The translations under genes were made by a program, and so were the position numbers. The notes below the pieces were generated by a model. It was not told the origin of the DNA, made no database searches, and worked only from the letters and a program-made list of their open reading frames with translations. A stretch of 64,000 nucleotides of DNA from Rhizomicrobium electricum (GTDB taxonomy: Bacteria; Pseudomonadota; Alphaproteobacteria; Micropepsales; Micropepsaceae). Below, in pieces: positions 9,435 through 18,383 of this stretch. How positions within the stretch are numbered: the first letter of the stretch is position 1; every line of letters starts with the position of its first letter. The stretch spans positions 372,001 through 436,000 of the forward strand of contig NZ_JAASQS010000003.1 in the NCBI RefSeq assembly GCF_011762045.1, given 5' to 3'.

Positions 9435-10294
9435 CCGCGGCTGTCCTCGGTGCCCACGGATTGCTCGGTTCGGCGATTGCGCGCCGTTTGGACGCGCTCG
9501 TGCTGGGCCGCCGCGCACCAGCCGATCGCATCGTCGATCTCGCCAGTCCCAAATTCGACTTGTCCGGCATCGATGCCCTGATCCATGCCGCCGGCGTGAT
9601 CGACGAGGACTTTTCCGATCCGCTTCGCGCCCTTCGCCATGCCATCGACAGCACCAACACATTGGTCGCCACCGCCCGCGCGGACGGCGTGAAACGGCTC
9701 TGCTACATCTCTTCGGCCCATATCTACGGCGTGCTGCGCGGCCAGATCGACGAAACCTCGCCGCCGGATCCCCGCTCCGATTACGCCATTGCCCATTTCG
9801 TGACGGAGCAGATCCTGCGCCGTGCGGCGTCGGACGATTTCCGGGTGCTGATCTTCAGGCCCTGCGCCGTGTTCGGATTGCCGCCGGAAAACTTCCGCCG
9901 CTGGTCGCTGGTGCCGTTCGACTTTCCGCGGCAAGCGGTGGAAAAAGGCCGGATCGAACTCAAGTCGCACGGATTGCAGCGCCGCAATTTCGTCGGTGCC
10001 GGCGATGTCGCCCGCGTGATCGAGGCCTGGCTGGCGCGTGACGTTCCGGCCTTCGAGCGGATCAATCCGATCGGCAAAAGAACCGGCACGATCCTCGCCT
10101 TCGCGCGCACCTGTGCCCGCGAGTACGAAGCGCTGACCGGCCGCCCCTGCCCGGTGATCGCACCGTCGGCAGACCATACGGCCCCGGACGATTTCGTCTA
10201 CACAACGACGCTGGATCAACCCGCCCCTGCCGACGATCTTGGCGCCACGATCCGCGCGCTCCTCGCGTTGCTGCTCGAAGGACGGACGCCATGA
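9431..10294 (+). CDS. NAD(P)-dependent nucleotide-sugar reductase/epimerase (RmlD-like)
   Basis: 287 residues from a GTG at 9431 overlapping the previous stop (GTGA). Short SDR fold: dinucleotide motif AVLGAHGLLGSAIARRL, ALIHAAGVIDED, the Ser of YISSAHIYG, and SDYAIAHFVTEQI, where the Tyr-x-x-x-His pattern replaces the usual YxxxK lysine; this is odd and may mean a different proton relay. Later, LIFRPCAVFG and NFVGAGDVARVI fit the family. Placed after the epimerase, it is the best candidate to reduce the 4-keto group and finish a CDP-6-deoxyhexose. An independent SDR role cannot be excluded. Confidence 0.8.
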   Translation: MTAAVLGAHGLLGSAIARRLDALVLGRRAPADRIVDLASPKFDLSGIDALIHAAGVIDEDFSDPLRALRHAIDSTNTLVATARADGVKRLCYISSAHIYGVLRGQIDETSPPDPRSDYAIAHFVTEQILRRAASDDFRVLIFRPCAVFGLPPENFRRWSLVPFDFPRQAVEKGRIELKSHGLQRRNFVGAGDVARVIEAWLARDVPAFERINPIGKRTGTILAFARTCAREYEALTGRPCPVIAPSADHTAPDDFVYTTTLDQPAPADDLGATIRALLALLLEGRTP

Positions 10295-11169
10295 CGCGGC
10301 TCACCATCGGCCTGCCGGTCTACAACGGCGGCAAAACGCTGGCGCGTTCGCTCGATCGTCTGTTGCAGCAGACGCTGACCGACTTCACCCTGATCGTCAA
10401 CGACAACGCCTCCACCGACGATACCGGCGCCATCGCTGCCGCCTATGCTGCGCGCGATCCGCGCATCAAGGTCTTCCGCAACGACGTCAACGTCTCCTGG
10501 TATGAGAATTTCCGCATCACGCTCTCGCGCGCCGAAACGCCCTATTTCATGTGGGCGACGCACGACGATTTGTGGGAGCCGCGTTTTGCCGAGGTCAATC
10601 TCGCTGCGCTGGAGCGCCACCCCGAAGCGGTTTGCAGCGTCCCGAAGATCGCCTACTTCACCGGCACGCGCGAGGATATCGCACCCGATACCGGTCCGCT
10701 CGTCGGCACGCCGGCCGAACGGTTGACACGCTTTTTCGATACCCTGTACTCCTGCGGCCGGCTCTACGGCCTTTATCGCACCGAGGTATTGCGTCGCGCG
10801 TGGCCGGCGGGGCTCGATCTGCCCTCCAACGACTGGCTGGCGGTCGCACTCACACTGGTCGAAGGCGATCATATCGAGGTCGACGAACTGCTGCTGCGCC
10901 GTGAGGCCCAGCCGCCCGGTCATTACGCGCGCAATTTTGCCCGGATATTCCGCTTCACGCCGACATGGCGCGACTGGGTGCAGCCGCTGCACCGCTTCAA
11001 CATCGAACTCAAGCGTCGCCTCGCCCCGCCCCTGTACCGGCAGATCCGGCCCGCCCTCTGGCGGCTCAACGCGGCGCAGAGTGCGGTGATGTTCTTCTCG
11101 ACCTTCCCGGTCCTGAAACGGCCGCTCAGAGCGGCGCGCCGCATCCTGAAACCCCAATTCGGACGATGA
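10291..11169 (+). CDS. Family 2 glycosyltransferase
   Basis: 292 residues with the GT-A/GT2 pattern: TIGLPVYNGGKTLARSLD at the start, LIVNDNASTDDT, and the metal-binding Asp pair in MWATHDDLWEPRF. It should transfer an activated sugar during repeat-unit assembly on the cytoplasmic face of the membrane. ATGA overlaps on both sides tie it to the CDP-sugar genes and to the flippase, so it is a reasonable candidate for the enzyme that uses the CDP-6-deoxyhexose; this is inference from position. Confidence 0.88.
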   Translation: MTRLTIGLPVYNGGKTLARSLDRLLQQTLTDFTLIVNDNASTDDTGAIAAAYAARDPRIKVFRNDVNVSWYENFRITLSRAETPYFMWATHDDLWEPRFAEVNLAALERHPEAVCSVPKIAYFTGTREDIAPDTGPLVGTPAERLTRFFDTLYSCGRLYGLYRTEVLRRAWPAGLDLPSNDWLAVALTLVEGDHIEVDELLLRREAQPPGHYARNFARIFRFTPTWRDWVQPLHRFNIELKRRLAPPLYRQIRPALWRLNAAQSAVMFFSTFPVLKRPLRAARRILKPQFGR

Positions 11170-12671
11170 GCGCGGTTGCCGCGGAGAGCCGCGAGATCCG
11201 GAAATTCGTCCGCAATGCCGCGTCCAACGTCATCAACGGTTTGTCGGGCGCATTCTTCGGTCTGGTGCTGCCGTTCTTCTTCGTGCGTACCTTGTCGGCG
11301 GGCGAATTCGCGCTGTGGATTTTGGTGCTGCAACTCGGCGGCTATGTCGGATACCTGAGTTTCGGTCTGCAGATCGCCATCGGCCGCTATGTCGCCCATG
11401 CGCTCGAACGCGGCGACCGGCCGTTTGCCGAAAAGATGCTGGCCGCCGGCCTGCAGATCCTGTCCGTTCTTGCGATAGGCGGGCTGATGGCCATGCTCGT
11501 GCTGGCCTGGGCCTTCCCCGCCATTTTCCGCCAGGTTCCTCCCGATCTTGTCGCGACGGCGCGATGGTCGCTCGTCTGGGTCGGCGCCGCTTTGGCCGCG
11601 GGTCTGCCGGTACTCGGGATTCTCGGCGTCTTCATCGGCCTGCAGCGCAACGATATTCCCGCCGCAACCGGAACCGTCAGCAAACTGACGATGGGCGTCG
11701 TGCTGGTCGCGGTCGCCTACGTTACCAGCGATCTCGTCGCCGTGTGTGCCGCCTATTTCTTCTGCAACATCGCCACATACGTCGTGCAGGGTGCCGTATT
11801 CCGCCGCATGTGCCCGGATTGGCGGCTCAGCTTCGCCGCCATCGACCCCGCGGCCCGGCGCGAGCTCGTCACGTACTGCATCAGCCTGTCGGTGTGGTCG
11901 CTGGGAACGCTGGTGGTGAACGGACTGCAGACCACCATCGTCGGCATCTACGATTTCGCGGCGGTCGGCGCTTATGGGGCCGCGCTCAATCTGGTGACGT
12001 TCGCGGCCGGCGTTGCCTACACCATCCTCAGCCCGCTGGTGCAGGTGTTCGCCAAGCAACACGCCCTCGGCAAGTCGGCCGAGATGATGCGGCTCCTGCA
12101 CACCGCGTCCACCGCGACCTCGCTGGCGCTTCTGGCCGGCGGCGCGTGGCTGGTGCTGCTGGCCCAACCGATATTCGTCGCTTGGATCAAGCAACCGCTG
12201 GCGGCTGTCGCGATTCCGGTGTTCACGCTGCTTGTCATCGCCAACGTCGCGCGCGTGATGGCGATGCCTTACATGAATTTTTTGATAGGAAGCGGACGGC
12301 AAGGCCGCGTCGTCCTTACGCCGGTGCTCGAATGCGCAGTGAATCTGACGGTCGGTCTCGTTTTGGCCGCTCACATCGGCGTGATCGGCGTGGCGATCGG
12401 AACGCTCGCGGGCGGCGTCGTCGGAAACGCCGCCAACTTTCTCTACAACATGCCGCGCACGCTTCCGCAAAAGGCCGACATTTCCGCACTGGTCGCGAGT
12501 TCCCTGGTCCGGCCGCTCGTCTCCTGCGTTCCGCTTATTGCCGCCGTCGCCCTGACAAATTTGCATTTGTTACCCGCTGTCGCCGGATATGCATTGACAG
12601 CAACGGCAACTGTTTTGCCTGCATACAGATTCCTGAAACTGCGGCGTGGCACGCGAATCGCGCAATCGTAA
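11166..12671 (+). CDS. wzx: Polysaccharide flippase, Wzx-like (MATE/MOP superfamily)
   Basis: 501 residues from ATG 11166, overlapping the previous TGA. The N terminus NAASNVINGLSGAFFGLVLP is the typical first helix of Wzx/RfbX proteins, and about 12-14 hydrophobic segments follow, with a paired-bundle layout. Wzx proteins move undecaprenyl-linked repeat units across the inner membrane for Wzy polymerisation. The neighbouring Wzz and Wzy-like genes give the remaining membrane parts of such a system. Last gene of the overlapping rightward run; a 114-base gap follows. Confidence 0.85.
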   Translation: MSAVAAESREIRKFVRNAASNVINGLSGAFFGLVLPFFFVRTLSAGEFALWILVLQLGGYVGYLSFGLQIAIGRYVAHALERGDRPFAEKMLAAGLQILSVLAIGGLMAMLVLAWAFPAIFRQVPPDLVATARWSLVWVGAALAAGLPVLGILGVFIGLQRNDIPAATGTVSKLTMGVVLVAVAYVTSDLVAVCAAYFFCNIATYVVQGAVFRRMCPDWRLSFAAIDPAARRELVTYCISLSVWSLGTLVVNGLQTTIVGIYDFAAVGAYGAALNLVTFAAGVAYTILSPLVQVFAKQHALGKSAEMMRLLHTASTATSLALLAGGAWLVLLAQPIFVAWIKQPLAAVAIPVFTLLVIANVARVMAMPYMNFLIGSGRQGRVVLTPVLECAVNLTVGLVLAAHIGVIGVAIGTLAGGVVGNAANFLYNMPRTLPQKADISALVASSLVRPLVSCVPLIAAVALTNLHLLPAVAGYALTATATVLPAYRFLKLRRGTRIAQS

Positions 12672-12785
12672 TGTTGGTCACGGGAAAAGACCTATCCAGC
12701 GCTCCTCTTTTTGGGTTATCGGTAGGATGAAGACACGGACATCTCCCTATTTCTCCCGGCACTCCGCGGGACGTCCTTCAACGAC

Positions 12786-13739
12786 ATGGGTTCCATGAAC
12801 GTCTACAGCATCGTGGTGACTTACAATCGCGCCCGGCTTCTGCGCCGCGCTCTGACGGAACTGGCCGAGAACGGCTTCAAGCGCATCATCGTCGTCAATA
12901 ATGCCTCGACCGACGAGACGGCCGAGGTGTTGCGCGCGTTCGAAAGCCATTTCGAGGAGTACTATGCGTTGACGCTACCGACGAATATCGGCGGCGCCGG
13001 CGGTTTTTCCGAAGGGCTCAGGCGGTTCGTCGCCGTGTCGCGCGAAGGCGATTACGCGCTGCTGCATGACGACGATTCGTGGCCCAACTTCGCCTACGGC
13101 GAATTGGCCGCGCAACTCGGCCCTTCCGTGCGCCTCGGCGCATTTCCGGTGACCCACACCGACGGAACGCTGGTGTCGATGAACCGGCCGGGCCGCGCCC
13201 GTTTCCTCAGAAGCGTGTGGCGCGCCTACGAGTATTTCCAGTCGTCGCACCGCCCGCAGCAGATCGACGATTTCACGTTCTGGCGCGATTTCGAGTACTG
13301 CGCCTTCGTCGGTTTCCTGATCCGTCGCGACGTGGTGACGGCGGTGGGCGTACCGAGCCCGGCCTTCTTCATCTACTCGGACGACACGGCCTATACCTAT
13401 CTCGCCTCGCGCCAATATGGCCCGATCAGGAATCTCTATCGCGGCCGCTGCACCTTCATCCACGACCGCAATCGCGCCAGCGCCCGGAGTCTGCTCAACT
13501 CGCCCTTCGTATTCTACGAAGTGCGCAATAAAGTCGTTCTCTTCCGGATGTTCTCGCCCTGGTCGGCGGCATTTGCGCTCTTTTATGTGCTGCGGTCGCT
13601 GCTCTTGGCGCCGGCCAAAGCCGGCGTGATCCTGAAGGGGGCGATAGCCGCCTATCGCGAGCCGCTGCAGCGTTTCCTGCCGGTGGACGCGAGCGTTCCT
13701 GCCAAGACTTCAGTCGGAGAACTTGTCGAGCCAGGCTAG
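12786..13739 (+). CDS. Glycosyltransferase, galactofuranosyl/rhamnosyl-type GT2
   Basis: 317 residues; start at ATG 12786, with ATG 12795 (MNVYSIVVTYNRA) equally possible. GT2 features: VTYNRARLLRRAL, IVVNNASTDET, NIGGAGGFSEGLR and the extended Asp motif LLHDDDSWP. The NxGGAGGF block and the DDD motif are shared with the GlfT-type galactofuranosyltransferases and related rhamnosyltransferases. The adjacent convergent glf gene supplies UDP-galactofuranose, so galactofuranosyl transfer is plausible. The 3' end overlaps glf by 30 bases tail to tail. Confidence 0.85.
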   Translation: MGSMNVYSIVVTYNRARLLRRALTELAENGFKRIIVVNNASTDETAEVLRAFESHFEEYYALTLPTNIGGAGGFSEGLRRFVAVSREGDYALLHDDDSWPNFAYGELAAQLGPSVRLGAFPVTHTDGTLVSMNRPGRARFLRSVWRAYEYFQSSHRPQQIDDFTFWRDFEYCAFVGFLIRRDVVTAVGVPSPAFFIYSDDTAYTYLASRQYGPIRNLYRGRCTFIHDRNRASARSLLNSPFVFYEVRNKVVLFRMFSPWSAAFALFYVLRSLLLAPAKAGVILKGAIAAYREPLQRFLPVDASVPAKTSVGELVEPG

Positions 13740-14813
13740 CGCCGCGCCGATCACCTGGTGCATGTCGTAATACCGGAACTCGCCGAGCCGCCCGCCGAAA
13801 TGCACCTTGCCGTCCAGCGCGCGGGCACGCGCCCGATAGCGATCCAGTCGCGCCAGCGTCTGCGGAGTGTGAACCGGATAGTACGGAATTTTCCCCGGCG
13901 CCCAGTCGTCGGGATACTCGCGCGTGATCAGTGTTCTTTCGCCGCCGGTGGCGAGATCGAAATGCTTGTGCTCGAGAATGCGGGTGAACGGCACGGAGCG
14001 CTCGGTGTAGTTGACCACGGCGTTGCCCTGGAAATCCGGCGTATCGAGGATTTCGCGCTCGAACCTGAGCGAACGGTATTCGAGCGGCCCGTCCGTGTAG
14101 CCGAAGAAGCTGTCGAGCGATCCGGTGTAGATCACGAAATCGGCGCGCGAGAGCCAGAAATCGCGATCGGCATCGAAATCGATCCCCAGCTCCAGCGGAA
14201 TGCCATCGAGCAGCTTTTCGAAAATCGCGGTGTAGCCGCCGATCGGAATGCCTTGCCAGCGGTCGTTGAAATAGTTGTCGTCGAACGTGAAGCGGATCGG
14301 AATTCGCTTGATGATGTCGGCGGAAAGCTCGCGCGGGTGATGGTTCCACTGCTTGGCGGTATAGCCTTCGATGAACAGCTCGTAGATCCGCCGCCCGACC
14401 AGCGACAGACAGTATTCCTCGAGGTTGGCGGGCTCGGAGATGGGTTCGCGCTCCGCCGCCAGCCGTGCCCGCGCCTCGTCCGGAGTCCTGACGCCGAACA
14501 CCTGATAGAGCGTGAACAGATTGATCGGAAAGCTGTAGAGCGCCTCGCCGTGGCGGACCTTCACGCGGTTGACGTAATGATTGAACGCCGCGAAGCGGTT
14601 CACATAATCCCAGATGCGCTGCGAATTGGTGTGGAAGATGTGCGCGCCATAGACGTGCTCGTGGCAGCCCGCTTCATCGGAAAACCGCGTATAGCAGTTG
14701 CCGCCGATGTGATTGCGCATTTCGATGACGCGCACGTCATGACCGCGCGCGGTCAATTCATGAGCACAGACGGCGCCGTAGAGGCCCGCACCGACGACGA
14801 GAATCTTGGACAT
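13710..14813 (-). CDS. glf: UDP-galactopyranose mutase
   Basis: 367 residues, normal length. FAD enzyme interconverting UDP-galactopyranose and UDP-galactofuranose. The FAD-binding start is ILVVGAGLYGAVCAHEL with VIEMRNHIGGNCYT, then GAHIFHTN, VYGA and NHYVNRVKV. Substrate-site blocks KQWNHHPRELSADIIKRIP, FNDRWQGIPIGGYT and REYPDDWAPGKIPYYPV, and the GGRLGEFRYYDMHQVIGAAL end match the family. It implies galactofuranose in the surface polysaccharide. It converges with the glycosyltransferase before it and reads toward the left. Confidence 0.97.
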   Translation of the reverse strand: MSKILVVGAGLYGAVCAHELTARGHDVRVIEMRNHIGGNCYTRFSDEAGCHEHVYGAHIFHTNSQRIWDYVNRFAAFNHYVNRVKVRHGEALYSFPINLFTLYQVFGVRTPDEARARLAAEREPISEPANLEEYCLSLVGRRIYELFIEGYTAKQWNHHPRELSADIIKRIPIRFTFDDNYFNDRWQGIPIGGYTAIFEKLLDGIPLELGIDFDADRDFWLSRADFVIYTGSLDSFFGYTDGPLEYRSLRFEREILDTPDFQGNAVVNYTERSVPFTRILEHKHFDLATGGERTLITREYPDDWAPGKIPYYPVHTPQTLARLDRYRARARALDGKVHFGGRLGEFRYYDMHQVIGAALAWLDKFSD

Positions 14814-14872
14814 TCCGACACAAGCGTAAAGCGCATGTGCAGTTCCATCCTGTGCAAAATTTCAGCCGCCGG

Positions 14873-16006
14873 TCAGCCGCTCTTACGTTCGCCGTAACGT
14901 GCGATGAAGGTGCGGGCAAAGTCGGCAATCCGCTTTTCCGCCACCGCCGTCCGCAACGCCGCCATCAGGTCCTGGTAGAAGGTGAGATTGTGCCAGGTCA
15001 GCAGCATCGAAGCGATGATCTCGTTCGTCTTCACCGCATGATGGAGATAGGCGCGGGAGAACTGGCGGCAGGCCGGGCAGCGGCATTCGGTGTCGATCGG
15101 TCCCGTATCCTCGGCATGGCAGGCATTACGCAGATTGAGCGTGCCGTCCCAGGTGAAGGCCTGAGCGTTGCGCCCGGAGCGGGTCGGCAGCACGCAATCG
15201 AACATGTCGATGCCGCGCACCACACCGCCGACGATATCGTCCGGCTTGCCCACGCCCATCAGATAGCGCGGCCGGTCGGTGGGCAGATGCGGCACTGTGA
15301 AGTCGAGGGTCTCGAACATCATCGCCTGCGGCTCCCCAACGGCAAGCCCGCCGACCGCATAGCCGTGGAAACCGATCTCCTTCAGCGCCTCGGCCGAGCG
15401 CTTGCGCAAGTGCTCGAACGTGCCGCCCTGAACGATGCCGAAATTGCCTTTGCCCGGCTGCTCGCCGAACGCGATGCGCGAGCGCTTCGCCCAGCGCATG
15501 GAAAGCGCCAGCGATTTCTCGATCACCTCTTCCGAGCCGCCGAACGCCGGACATTCGTCCAGCACCATCTGGATGTCGGAGCCCAAGAGCCGCTGAATTT
15601 CCATGGCGCGTTCGGGCGAGAGGAATTCCTTGGCGCCGTCGATGTGCGACTGGAAGGCGACGCCCTCCTCGGTGATCTTGCGCAGCTTCGACAGGCTCAT
15701 CACCTGGAAGCCGCCGGAGTCGGTCAGGATCGGCCGTTCCCAGCCGCAGAATTTGTGCAGGCCGCCCAGCCGCGCCACGCGTTCGGCGCCGGGACGCAGC
15801 ATCAGGTGATAGGTGTTGCCGAGAATGATATCGGCCCCGGTCTCGCGCACGCTTTGCGGCAGCATCGCCTTGACCGAACCGACCGTGCCCACCGGCATGA
15901 AAGCGGGCGTGCGGATATCGCCGCGGCCGGTGTGGAGGATACCGGTGCGCGCGGCGCCGTCGGTGGCATGGAGTTCGAGGGCGAAGGCTGGGGTCTGGTC
16001 GCTCAT
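14873..16006 (-). CDS. tgt: tRNA-guanine transglycosylase
   Basis: 377 residues from ATG 16006, whose ATGA overlaps the queA stop; an in-frame ATG 21 bases upstream lies inside queA. Exchanges guanine 34 for preQ1 in GUN-anticodon tRNAs. TIM-barrel motifs: [39 protein letters not shown] (nucleophile region), [19 protein letters not shown], and [15 protein letters not shown]; the zinc site is in [16 protein letters not shown]. With queA immediately upstream this is the standard queuosine pair. Confidence 0.97.
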   Translation of the reverse strand: MSDQTPAFALELHATDGAARTGILHTGRGDIRTPAFMPVGTVGSVKAMLPQSVRETGADIILGNTYHLMLRPGAERVARLGGLHKFCGWERPILTDSGGFQVMSLSKLRKITEEGVAFQSHIDGAKEFLSPERAMEIQRLLGSDIQMVLDECPAFGGSEEVIEKSLALSMRWAKRSRIAFGEQPGKGNFGIVQGGTFEHLRKRSAEALKEIGFHGYAVGGLAVGEPQAMMFETLDFTVPHLPTDRPRYLMGVGKPDDIVGGVVRGIDMFDCVLPTRSGRNAQAFTWDGTLNLRNACHAEDTGPIDTECRCPACRQFSRAYLHHAVKTNEIIASMLLTWHNLTFYQDLMAALRTAVAEKRIADFARTFIARYGERKSG

Positions 16007-17055
16007 GGCCGGCGAAATAGCAGACAAGCGTCGCCGTAGCTATAGAAACGATAGCGCTCCCGGATCGCCTCGGCATAGGCGCGCTGCATCGTATCCAGCC
16101 CCGAAAACGCCGACACCAGCATGAAGAGAGTCGAGCGCGGCAGGTGGAAATTCGTCAGCAGCACGTCCGCGGTCCGGAATTGATAGCCCGGCGTGATGAA
16201 GATGTCGGTCTCGCGCGCCATCGGATGGATCGTGCGGTCCGGCGTCGCCGCACTTTCGAGTGTGCGAAGGCTCGTCGTGCCCACCGCCACGATGCGCCCG
16301 CCGTCCGCGCGGACGGCGTTCAACCGGGCGGCGGCATCGGCCTCCAGCACGGCGTATTCGGAGTGCATCTTGTGCTTGGAAGTGTCGGTGGCGCTGACCG
16401 GCAGGAATGTGCCTGGGCCGACATGCAGGGTGACATGTTCGCGGGTCACGCCCGCGTCCGTCAGCCGCGTGAACAACTCCGGCGTGAAGTGCAGGCCCGC
16501 GGTCGGCGCCGCGACCGAGCCCTCTTCGCGGGCATAAATGGTCTGGTAATCGGCGATATCGCGGGTATCGGCCTTGCGCTTGCCCGCGATATAGGGCGGC
16601 AGCGGCGTCTCGCCCTCGGCCGCGATCGCCGCATCGAGCCGAGCGCCGGTGAGTTCGAAGCCGATCTCGACCTCGCCCGCTTCACCGCGCGCCACCACGT
16701 GGGCCGCGATGGAGGTGCCCAGCTTCAGCGTGTCGCCCGGATGCAGCTTCTTGGCCGGCCGCGCGAAGGCCCAAAACCGGTCGGGGGCAGAGCGCCGGTG
16801 CAACAGAAGCTCGATCTTCGCGCCCGGAGAGCCCGCGCGTTCGCGTATCCCGCGAAGCCGCGCCTGGATCACCTTGGTGTCGTTGACCACCAGCACGTCG
16901 CGGGCGCGCAAAAAGGCCGGCAGGTCGCATACACGGGCATGCTCCAGCCGGCCATCTTCGTGCACGACCAGGAGCCGCGCACTGTCGCGCGGCTCGGCCG
17001 GTCTGAGGGCGATAAGGTCTTCCGGCAGGTCGAAATCGAAAAGCGAAACGTCCAT
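16003..17055 (-). CDS. queA: S-adenosylmethionine:tRNA ribosyltransferase-isomerase
   Basis: 350 residues. Adds the cyclopentene ring precursor from SAM to preQ1 in tRNA, the step after Tgt. Family blocks: [98 protein letters not shown] and [17 protein letters not shown]. It overlaps tgt by four bases. In many alphaproteobacteria this pair follows gyrA-coaD-ppi, which here lies about 15 kb upstream on the same strand. Confidence 0.97.
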   Translation of the reverse strand: MDVSLFDFDLPEDLIALRPAEPRDSARLLVVHEDGRLEHARVCDLPAFLRARDVLVVNDTKVIQARLRGIRERAGSPGAKIELLLHRRSAPDRFWAFARPAKKLHPGDTLKLGTSIAAHVVARGEAGEVEIGFELTGARLDAAIAAEGETPLPPYIAGKRKADTRDIADYQTIYAREEGSVAAPTAGLHFTPELFTRLTDAGVTREHVTLHVGPGTFLPVSATDTSKHKMHSEYAVLEADAAARLNAVRADGGRIVAVGTTSLRTLESAATPDRTIHPMARETDIFITPGYQFRTADVLLTNFHLPRSTLFMLVSAFSGLDTMQRAYAEAIRERYRFYSYGDACLLFRRP

Positions 17056-17081
17056 GCCGGCTCTTTACATCAAGCCGACCG

Positions 17082-18062
17082 CTACTGCACCAGCGACTTG
17101 GTGCCCTCGAAATCGAACAGGAAGCGCACTTCCCTCAGGCCCGAACTCAGCATCGCACGCCTGAGGCGCGGCTTGTCGTTGGTCTGGAACAGGAAAAAGC
17201 CGCCGCCGCCCGCGCCCAAAAGCTTGCCGCCGGTGGCGCCGTTCTGCATCGCGAGTTCGTACCATTCGTCGAATTTCGGATTGGAAATGAACCGCGACCG
17301 GTTGCGCTTGCGCTGCCAATGCTGGTCCATCAGCTGGCCGAACTCGTTGAGATAGCCGCGCTCCAGCGCCTCCAGGCTCCGGAGCCCGAGTTCCTTGACG
17401 AAGTGCAGGTGGTTCACCATTTCGTCGTCGGAGGCCATCACGCGGCGGTTCAACTCCTCCTCGATCTCGCGCGCCGGCGAATCGATGCCGGTGTAGAACA
17501 GCGCCAGGCTGTCCTCGAGATTGGCGCGCATCTCGTCGGTCATGGTGACGGGCCAGTTCTCGACGTGATTGTCCTTGCAGAACCGGAAGGCGCGGACGCC
17601 GCCCAGCGCCGAGATGTACTGGTCCTGCTTGCCGAGCGGTTCCTGCAGCTTTTCGAGCTGGATCTGGCTCGCCATCTGGGCGATCTCGGAGGTGCGGGCG
17701 CTGCGCTTGGTGTAGATGTGCAAGGCCCTGAGCAGCGCTGTCGTAAACGCCGAAGACGCTCCCAGCTCGGCGCGGGTCGGGATGTCGACCATCACGTTGA
17801 TCTCGAGGCCGCGCCAGTCGATGTCCATCATCTTGAGGACTTCGCGCACGACCGGATGCTGCACGTCTTCGAGCTTCGAAACCCGCTCCAGCTTGGAGTA
17901 GCGGATCACCAGGTCGTTGTGAAAGCCCTGATGCAGCATGACGTAGACGTACTTGTTGATCGCCGCCGAGATCAGAAAACCTTCGTATTCGTTGTAGTAG
18001 GAGGGATGGTCCGTGCCGCCGCCGCCGAGGGTAATGCGCAGGGGACTCCGCACAATGATCAT
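17082..18062 (-). CDS. GHMP-family sugar kinase (heptose-7-phosphate kinase/HddA-like)
   Basis: 326 residues starting MIIVRSPLRITLGGGGTD at ATG 18062, with GGAG seven bases upstream; the longer frame would run into the intergenic region. GHMP motifs: N-terminal RSPLRI, the phosphate-binding LGASSAFTTALL (motif 2) and GKLLGAGGGGFFLF (motif 3). The opening and overall length resemble D-glycero-D-manno-heptose 7-phosphate kinase, which feeds GDP-heptose synthesis; galactokinase-like activity cannot be excluded. It may serve surface glycans, but no other heptose genes are near. It starts opposite the secretion ATPase across a 321-base gap. Confidence 0.82.
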   Translation of the reverse strand: MIIVRSPLRITLGGGGTDHPSYYNEYEGFLISAAINKYVYVMLHQGFHNDLVIRYSKLERVSKLEDVQHPVVREVLKMMDIDWRGLEINVMVDIPTRAELGASSAFTTALLRALHIYTKRSARTSEIAQMASQIQLEKLQEPLGKQDQYISALGGVRAFRFCKDNHVENWPVTMTDEMRANLEDSLALFYTGIDSPAREIEEELNRRVMASDDEMVNHLHFVKELGLRSLEALERGYLNEFGQLMDQHWQRKRNRSRFISNPKFDEWYELAMQNGATGGKLLGAGGGGFFLFQTNDKPRLRRAMLSSGLREVRFLFDFEGTKSLVQ

Positions 18063-18383
18063 TTCGAATCTCCGGAAAATTCCTCGCGGACGAGAGCCGC
18101 GCCCGCGCGGAAAGTAAAGGACAGACGCGGGCAAAAGTCCATGCAATCGCAAGGGATTATCCCCGAATGTCAGCGCTGTCGGCGCGGCATGACGGCGCGA
18201 TAGCGCTCCCATTGCGCCCTCTCGGGCTGACGCCGCGGCGGCACGCCCGATTTATGTCTCTTGCCGGACCGGAAACCGCCGTCGTGAATGACACCACTCA
18301 GTTACTTTTGTGTGCGGTACTTACTTATTGGCGGATCGGTGCGCGGCTCTTTAGAACGCCTCCGGACACTTGGGATAAAACGC
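18063..18383. other. Divergent intergenic region without recognised gene
   Basis: Gap between the GHMP kinase (leftward) and the secretion ATPase (rightward). It must hold promoters for both, but I see no convincing -35/-10 pair, operator or small gene. In-frame codons extend the ATPase frame up to an ATG at 18288; this alternative start adds a 32-residue N-terminal extension absent from the paralog at the left edge. Confidence 0.4.

Noticed and set aside
8759..10294. 511-codon version of the reductase gene
   Set aside because: The first ~220 codons are out of frame with rfbG and the epimerase; GTG 9431 with the 4-base overlap is the natural start.
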